This document shows, one piece after another, positions 59,608-64,000 of a DNA stretch of 64,000 nucleotides. The stretch comes from Alicycliphilus denitrificans_A (lineage in GTDB: Bacteria; Pseudomonadota; Gammaproteobacteria; Burkholderiales; Burkholderiaceae_C): the NCBI RefSeq assembly GCF_044792555.1, contig NZ_CP126238.1, forward strand, positions 2,976,001-3,040,000, read 5' to 3'. Both the position numbers and the translations under genes were made by a program. The notes under the pieces were generated by a model. That model worked only from the letters and a program-made list of their open reading frames with translations. It was not told the origin of the DNA and did no database searches. Positions within the stretch are counted from its first letter, which is position 1. The number at the start of each line of letters is the position of its first letter.

Positions 59608-60657
59608 TCAACAGCGCAGCGACGCGCCGGCCGAATCGCGAATACCTTCGAGCACTTCGGGGTTGACGGGATCCAGCCCCAGGTTGTTGCCCTCCAGCAC
59701 GCGCTCGGCGCGGTAGCTTGAGCGCACAAAGGGACCGGCCACGGCCTCGACGAAGCCCAGGCCCAGGGCGATCTCGCGGTATTTCTTGAACTCGTCGGGC
59801 GTCACGTAACGCTGCACCGGCAGGTGGTTCTTGGTGGGGCGCATGTACTGGCCCATGGTCACCACATCCACGTTAGCGGCGCGAATGTCGTTCAAGGCGC
59901 GCTCGATCTCGTCATCGGTCTCGCCCAGGCCCAGCATCAGGCTGGTCTTGGTGATGGTCTGGGGGGCGTGGCCCTTGGCAAACTTCAGGATCGCCAGCGT
60001 CTGCGCGTAGCCGGCACGCGCGTCGCGCACCGGGTGGGTCAGGCGCTCCACGGTTTCCAGATTTTGCGCATAGGTGGCCAGGCCCGCATCCAGCACCTGC
60101 GCCACACATTCGAGCCGCCCCTGGAAGTCGGGCGTGAGCGCCTCCACCGCGGTATCGGGCATGCGCTCGTGGATGGCACGCACGCAGGCCGCGTAATGCG
60201 CGGCGCCGCCGTCAGCCAGGTCGTCGCGGTCCACCGAGGTCAGCACCACGTACTTGAGGCCCATCAACGCCACGGCCTCGGCCACCTTGGCGGGCTCCTC
60301 GTGGTCCAGCCACCCCTGCGGGTTGCCGGTGGAGACCGAGCAGAACTTGCATGCGCGCGTGCACACCGAGCCCATGAGCATCAGCGTGGCCGTGCCGCGG
60401 CCCCAGCATTCGGAGATGTTGGGGCATTTGGATTCGGCGCAGACCGTGGACAGCTGGCGGCTGCGCACGATCTCCATGACCTCCTGGTACTTGGCGCCCG
60501 AGGGCAGGCGCATGCGCAGCCATTCGGGCTTGGCCTGCATGTCGGGCACCAGGGTGATGGGGCTGACCTTCACGCCGTCCTTGATGGCACGCGTGCCCTG
60601 CGGGCTGACAAACTTGGCGCCCGGCGTGGGGCGCGGGCTGCTCTGGGATTCACTCAT
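59608..60657 (-). CDS. lipA: Lipoyl synthase
   Basis: LipA is a radical-SAM enzyme that inserts two sulfurs into octanoylated E2 and H proteins. The 349-residue protein shows the auxiliary-cluster Cys set CAESKCPNISEC, the radical-SAM CxxxCxxC in RACKFCSV, and SSYRAERVLEG at the C-terminus with the third conserved Ser region. The start at 60657 (MSESQSS) with AAGGACCG upstream is preferred over an ATG 11 codons earlier. lipB is not adjacent. Confidence 0.96.
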   Translation of the reverse strand: MSESQSSPRPTPGAKFVSPQGTRAIKDGVKVSPITLVPDMQAKPEWLRMRLPSGAKYQEVMEIVRSRQLSTVCAESKCPNISECWGRGTATLMLMGSVCTRACKFCSVSTGNPQGWLDHEEPAKVAEAVALMGLKYVVLTSVDRDDLADGGAAHYAACVRAIHERMPDTAVEALTPDFQGRLECVAQVLDAGLATYAQNLETVERLTHPVRDARAGYAQTLAILKFAKGHAPQTITKTSLMLGLGETDDEIERALNDIRAANVDVVTMGQYMRPTKNHLPVQRYVTPDEFKKYREIALGLGFVEAVAGPFVRSSYRAERVLEGNNLGLDPVNPEVLEGIRDSAGASLRC

Positions 60658-60975
60658 GGTCTGACGGTCCTTGCACCGTGGATCGGCCAATCACGGCGGC
60701 GATCGTGATGAAAACGGCACCCGGGCCAGGCCGCGCTGGCCGGGGCAAGGGGCACATTATCGGGGCTCGTGCAATTCTCGCCCTGGCCAAAGGCCCATGA
60801 GCGACGTGACGCGCGGCTGACTGCCGCATGCCGGCGGACGTGCTTGATGCGCTTGGCCACGCCCGTCCCGACACGGGCGCCGTGCGGTGGAACAACCTGT
60901 TTCAATTTTTCTTTGAATGCACTACCATGGCAAATATTAGATTTTTCTAAATTTAGAACTATCGGAGATAAGCCC
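60658..60975. promoter_or_regulatory. Divergent promoter region of lipA and the SQR-like gene
   Basis: The 318-bp gap has an AT-rich island at 60905-60960, just upstream of the SQR-like gene, containing a TTAGA-TTTT-TCTAA palindrome in the segment ATATTAGATTTTTCTAAATT. GGAGA precedes the ATG at 60976. No gene was found in the rest. Confidence 0.45.
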
Positions 60976-62304
60976 ATGCCACTACCATCCCCGCAACGCC
61001 GCAAGCTGCTGGCGCTGGGTGCCGCCAGCACCGCTACCGCAGCCACGCTGCGCCCCCCGGCCGCACAGGCCGGGCAGCCGCACAAGACCCAGGCGCGCAT
61101 CGTGATCGCGGGCGCGGGCGCCGCGGGCCTGGCTGCGGCGTCGCGCCTGTCGAGCATGCTGCAGGGGGCGCACATCACCCTGATCGACGCGCGCCGGGAG
61201 CATTTCTACCAACCCGGCTTCACGCTGGTGGGTGGTGGCATCAAGCCTGCGACCTATGTCACCTCCCACACCACCGACTATCTGCCCCGGGGCGTGGAAC
61301 TGCTGACCGAGCGCGTGGCGGAGTTCGACCCCGATGGCAATCGCGTGGTGACCGAGGGCGGCCAGTCCATCGCCTACGACTTCCTGATCGTGGCCGTCGG
61401 CCTGACGCTGGAGTACGGCCTGATCGAGGGCATGAGCCCGGCGCTGATCGGCAAGAACGGCATTGGCAGCATCTACCACAGCCCGGCCGCGGCCGAGGCC
61501 ACATGGCAGGCCATGTCCAGCTTTGCCGACCAGGGCGGGCGCGGCGTGTTCCTGCGCCCGGCCACCGAGATGAAATGTGCCGGCGCGCCGCTCAAGTACA
61601 CCTTCATCACCGAGGACCACCTGACCCAGCGCGGCAACCGCGGCAAGGCCGAGCTGGTCTACAACGCGCATAACAACGCGCTGTTCAGCGTACCCATCGT
61701 CTCCGAGAAGGTGCGCATGCTCTACCAGGAGCGCGGCATTCAGGTGAATTACGGGCGCGTACTCAAGTCCATAGACCCGGGCCGGCGCATCGCCACCTTC
61801 AAGACGGCCGAGGGCAGCGAGGAGCAACCCTACGACTTCATCCATGTGATCCCGCCCATGCGCGCGCCAGAGGCCGTGCGCAACAGCCCCCTGCCGTGGG
61901 CCGCCGACAAGAACAAGGCCTGGGCCGCAGAGGGCTGGCTGGAGGTGGACAAGGGTACGCTGCGCCATACACGCTATGCCAACGTGTTTGGCCTGGGAGA
62001 TATCGCCGGCGTACCCAAGGGCAAGACGGCTGCCAGCGTGAAATGGCAGGTGCCCGTGGCGCTGGACCATCTGGTGGCGCAGATTGCGGGCAAGACATCT
62101 GATGCGCTGTACACGGGCTACACCTCGTGCCCGCTGATCACGCGGCTGGGCCGGGCCATGCTGGTGGAGTTTGACTACCAGAACAATCTGGTGCCTTCGT
62201 TTCCCGGTGCAATTGCGCCACTGGAAGAACTGTGGGTGAGCTGGGTGATGAAGACCATGGCCCTCAAGCCCACCTATATCAGCATGTTGCGCGGGCGCGC
62301 CTGA
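60976..62304 (+). CDS. Tat-exported sulfide:quinone-oxidoreductase-like flavoprotein
   Basis: A 442-residue FAD enzyme with a twin-arginine-type signal (Arg8-Arg9 in SPQRRKLLALGAAS and an Ala-rich stretch to about 32). An SQR/FCSD fold follows: RIVIAGAGAAGLAAASRL, FYQPGFTLVGGG, and the C-terminal GLGDIAGVPKGKTAASV. The redox Cys of EMKCAGAP is present, and a second in YTSCPLI; the third cysteine of type-I SQR was not found. It probably oxidises sulfide or a related thiol at the membrane, passing electrons to quinone. The small membrane gene follows after 13 bases. Confidence 0.85.
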   Translation: MPLPSPQRRKLLALGAASTATAATLRPPAAQAGQPHKTQARIVIAGAGAAGLAAASRLSSMLQGAHITLIDARREHFYQPGFTLVGGGIKPATYVTSHTTDYLPRGVELLTERVAEFDPDGNRVVTEGGQSIAYDFLIVAVGLTLEYGLIEGMSPALIGKNGIGSIYHSPAAAEATWQAMSSFADQGGRGVFLRPATEMKCAGAPLKYTFITEDHLTQRGNRGKAELVYNAHNNALFSVPIVSEKVRMLYQERGIQVNYGRVLKSIDPGRRIATFKTAEGSEEQPYDFIHVIPPMRAPEAVRNSPLPWAADKNKAWAAEGWLEVDKGTLRHTRYANVFGLGDIAGVPKGKTAASVKWQVPVALDHLVAQIAGKTSDALYTGYTSCPLITRLGRAMLVEFDYQNNLVPSFPGAIAPLEELWVSWVMKTMALKPTYISMLRGRA

Positions 62305-62317
62305 AAGGAGTTTGGCC

Positions 62318-62674
62318 ATGAAAGAACTCGACCCCTTGGTGCTCCTGGCCGTGTTCCAGGAAATGCTCGGCCCGCTGCTGTGGGTGCTGCTGGGCCTGGC
62401 GGCCCTGACCACGGCGGCCTTCGTTGTGCTGCTGCTGCGCCAGCGCACCATCGTGCCCCGCCTGCTGGTGCGTGCCCAGCTGTTGGGCCTGATGGGCGGC
62501 GGCCTGGCCCTGGTGCTGATGGCTAAGGTGTCGTCCTCGGGCTTCACCGACGCCGCCGGGCCGGCCGACTGGATCTTGATCGCCCTGGTCTTTGCCCTGG
62601 GGGCCATTGGTGCGACCATCGTCACCTACACCGCCCTCGGCTGGTGTGGCCGCTGCCGCAGGCAAGCCGGCTAA
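62318..62674 (+). CDS. Small membrane protein partner of the SQR-like enzyme
   Basis: A 118-residue protein with three predicted helices (about 6-38, 50-70, 84-105) and a Cys pair near the end (WCGRCRRQ). AAAGGAG lies seven bases before the ATG at 62318. It resembles, from memory, the DUF5368-type proteins found next to such flavoproteins. It may anchor the flavoprotein or carry electrons; this is inference from position only. Confidence 0.75.
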   Translation: MKELDPLVLLAVFQEMLGPLLWVLLGLAALTTAAFVVLLLRQRTIVPRLLVRAQLLGLMGGGLALVLMAKVSSSGFTDAAGPADWILIALVFALGAIGATIVTYTALGWCGRCRRQAG

Positions 62675-62904
62675 ATGCCTGCCTCCCTCCCCTCATCACC
62701 AGGCGCGCTTTCCCATCATCACCGCGTCCGATGTGATCGGCCCGTTGATGAACGCCAAGGGTCCGCTGCAGGTCACCCAAGAGACTGAGCACCAGGCATC
62801 CACCATAATCGGGCCCCTTCGCCGGGGGGCCTGCATGCATCAGGCATGCCGCCAGATGGTTCTGGAGCCCCTCTCCTGCCCCACAGCCATCGCACTCAAG
62901 AACC

Positions 62905-63681
62905 ATGCAAATCGCCACCTGGAACATCAACTCCCTGTCCGTGCGCCTGCCCCAGGTACTGGCCTGGCTGGCCGCCAACCCTGTGGATGCCATTGGCCTG
63001 CAGGAGCTGAAGCTGGTGGACGAGAAGTTCCCGCATGACGCCTTCCAGGCCGCGGGCTACCACGCGGTGTGCTTTGGCCAGAAGACCTACAACGGCGTGG
63101 CCATCATCAGCCGCACGCCGGCGCACGACGTGGTGCGCAATATTCCGGGGCATGAGGACGAGCAGGCGCGCGTGATCGCCGCCACGCTGGATACCGCAGA
63201 GGGCCCGCTGCGCCTGATCAACTGCTACTTCGTGAACGGCCAGGAGCCGGGCAGCGACAAGTTTGCCTACAAGCTCAAGTGGCTGGCCGCGCTGCACGAC
63301 TGGCTGCGCCAGGAGCTGGCGGCGCACCCGCGCCTGGCGCTGGTGGGCGACTTCAACGTCGCACCCGAGGACCGCGACTCCTACGACCCCGTGGGACTGA
63401 AGGGCACCATTCACCACACAGCAGAGGAGCGCCAGCATTTCCAGGACCTGCTGGCACTGGGCCTGACCGACGCCTTCCGCCTGTTCGAGCAGCCCGAGAA
63501 GAGTTATTCGTGGTGGGACTATAGGCAGCTGGGCTTCCAGAAGAACCGCGGCCTGCGCATAGACCACATCCTGGTCAGCCAGGCGCTGTGCGCCGGCGTG
63601 ACGGCCTGCCTGATCGACCGTGCTCCGCGCAAGAACCCGCAGCCCAGCGACCATGCGCCGGTGGTGGTGACGCTGGGGTGA
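62905..63681 (+). CDS. xth: Exodeoxyribonuclease III
   Basis: An AP endonuclease/3'-exonuclease of base-excision repair, 258 residues. The family signatures are complete: ATWNINSLSVRL (metal Asn), IGLQELKL (catalytic Glu), LINCYFVNGQ, LVGDFNVAPEDRD (Asp/Asn), SWWDYR and the terminal PSDHAPVVV (Asp-His). It converges on ntrC, with a large REP-like hairpin between them. Confidence 0.96.
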   Translation: MQIATWNINSLSVRLPQVLAWLAANPVDAIGLQELKLVDEKFPHDAFQAAGYHAVCFGQKTYNGVAIISRTPAHDVVRNIPGHEDEQARVIAATLDTAEGPLRLINCYFVNGQEPGSDKFAYKLKWLAALHDWLRQELAAHPRLALVGDFNVAPEDRDSYDPVGLKGTIHHTAEERQHFQDLLALGLTDAFRLFEQPEKSYSWWDYRQLGFQKNRGLRIDHILVSQALCAGVTACLIDRAPRKNPQPSDHAPVVVTLG

Positions 63682-63716
63682 GTGCAGCCTGGCCGGCTTC
63701 ACTATGCTTTACATAG

Positions 63717-63775
63717 ATTAATAGGGGGTCAGATTCCAATTTTCTTCGGGAAATTGGAATCTGACCCCTATTAAT
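63717..63775. repeat. REP-like 25-bp inverted repeat between xth and ntrC
   Basis: ATTAATAGGGG(G)TCAGATTCC and the following AATTT pair with their complement over 25 bp, with one bulged G and an 8-base loop containing TTCGG. A partial third arm (GCCGACCCCCCATTAAT) follows. The GGGGTCAGATTCC core is familiar from REP sequences of RAYT-bearing proteobacteria. It can also act as a bidirectional 3' end for the two convergent genes. Confidence 0.75.
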
Positions 63776-63792
63776 CGGAAGCCGACCCCCCA

Positions 63793-64000
63793 TTAATCCT
63801 GCGCATCCAGGCCCAGCTCCTGGATCTTGCGCGTGATGGTGTTGCGGCCTATGCCCAGGCGCTGTGCGGCCTCCATGCGCCGGCCGTGCGTGGCCGCGAG
63901 CGCGGTGCGGATCAGGCGTGACTCGAAGCGGCGCGTGAGCGCATCCCACAGGTCGGACCGGCCATCGCGCAGCAGCCTTTGCGCCTCGCTCTCCAGCGCC
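63793..64000 (-). CDS. ntrC: Nitrogen regulatory response regulator NtrC, C-terminal part
   Basis: The frame enters from the right window edge and encodes the last 69 residues: a linker (LTRRFESRLIRTALAATHGR) and the Fis-type helix-turn-helix (RMEAAQRLGIGRNTITRKIQ) ending ELGLDAQD. This matches the DNA-binding domain of NtrC/GlnG, the sigma-54 activator of nitrogen-limitation genes. The receiver and AAA+ domains lie outside the window. Confidence 0.85.
   Translation of the reverse strand, partial: ALESEAQRLLRDGRSDLWDALTRRFESRLIRTALAATHGRRMEAAQRLGIGRNTITRKIQELGLDAQD

Noticed and set aside
1..64000. CRISPR arrays, rRNA operons, known riboswitches and standard defence systems
   Set aside because: No regularly spaced repeats, rRNA sequence or riboswitch core was seen, and none of the island proteins shows a recognised nuclease, methylase or toxin motif beyond the ArdC remnant.

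Overview
The window is a GC-rich chromosomal segment of a beta-proteobacterium, most likely of the Comamonadaceae (Acidovorax/Alicycliphilus/Diaphorobacter group). The assignment is inferred from gene order (ppc next to hemCDXY, xth next to ntrC, a tig-clpP-clpX-lon block), protein style, and a dispersed ~55-bp repeat of a kind I associate with this family. No species can be named from the sequence alone.

Layout. 1-1857: a cut lipoprotein gene and a divergent spherulin-4-like lipoprotein. 1894-8968: ppc and the divergent heme operon hemC-hemD-hemX-hemY. 9267-13405: an unusual cbb3-type oxidase operon (CcoN with a CcoS-like N-terminus, CcoO, a one-heme membrane cytochrome c, a SCO copper chaperone, an unknown membrane protein). 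13598-17446: valS and galU. 17710-29987: a 12.3-kb genomic island bounded by 19-bp direct repeats, one of which is the 3' end of tRNA-His. It carries a minus-strand set of genes (SSB-like, unknown, replication-relaxation-like), several truncated genes (ArdC, crotonase and others), an IS3-family element, and a tyrosine integrase split in two by an IS66-family element. 29971-42932: a long minus-strand housekeeping run in which the tig-clpP-clpX-lon-hupB-ppiD neighbourhood is interleaved with tRNA genes and uvrC-pgsA. 43036-47367: an RND efflux pump (permease and adaptor). 47453-52616: the squalene pathway hpnC-hpnD-hpnE and a DUF2868-like membrane protein. 52634-59606: a YihY-type membrane protein, DUF2069, a GlcD-type flavoprotein, thyA, an EF-G paralogue, folA and a small unknown gene. 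59608-62674: lipA, a Tat-exported sulfide:quinone-oxidoreductase-like flavoprotein and its small membrane partner. 62905-64000: xth, a large REP-like hairpin, and the 3' end of ntrC.

The core genes form coherent modules: heme synthesis beside a heme-copper oxidase, proteases with the trigger factor and PpiD chaperones, and a complete farnesyl-diphosphate-to-squalene route. thyA and folA are linked for thymidylate and folate metabolism.

The least ordinary parts are these: (i) the tRNA-His island with its disabled integrase, putative integrase arm sites, mirrored GTAAC triplets and an ~880-bp gene-free GC-rich stretch; (ii) the dispersed 55-bp repeat, which has become in-frame protein sequence in hemD and in the RND adaptor and supplies the ends of other genes; (iii) the CcoS-like/CcoN fusion in an oxidase operon without CcoQ or a diheme CcoP; and (iv) an intrinsic-terminator-like hairpin ending only eight bases before the chosen valS start. 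No CRISPR array, rRNA gene or known riboswitch was seen.
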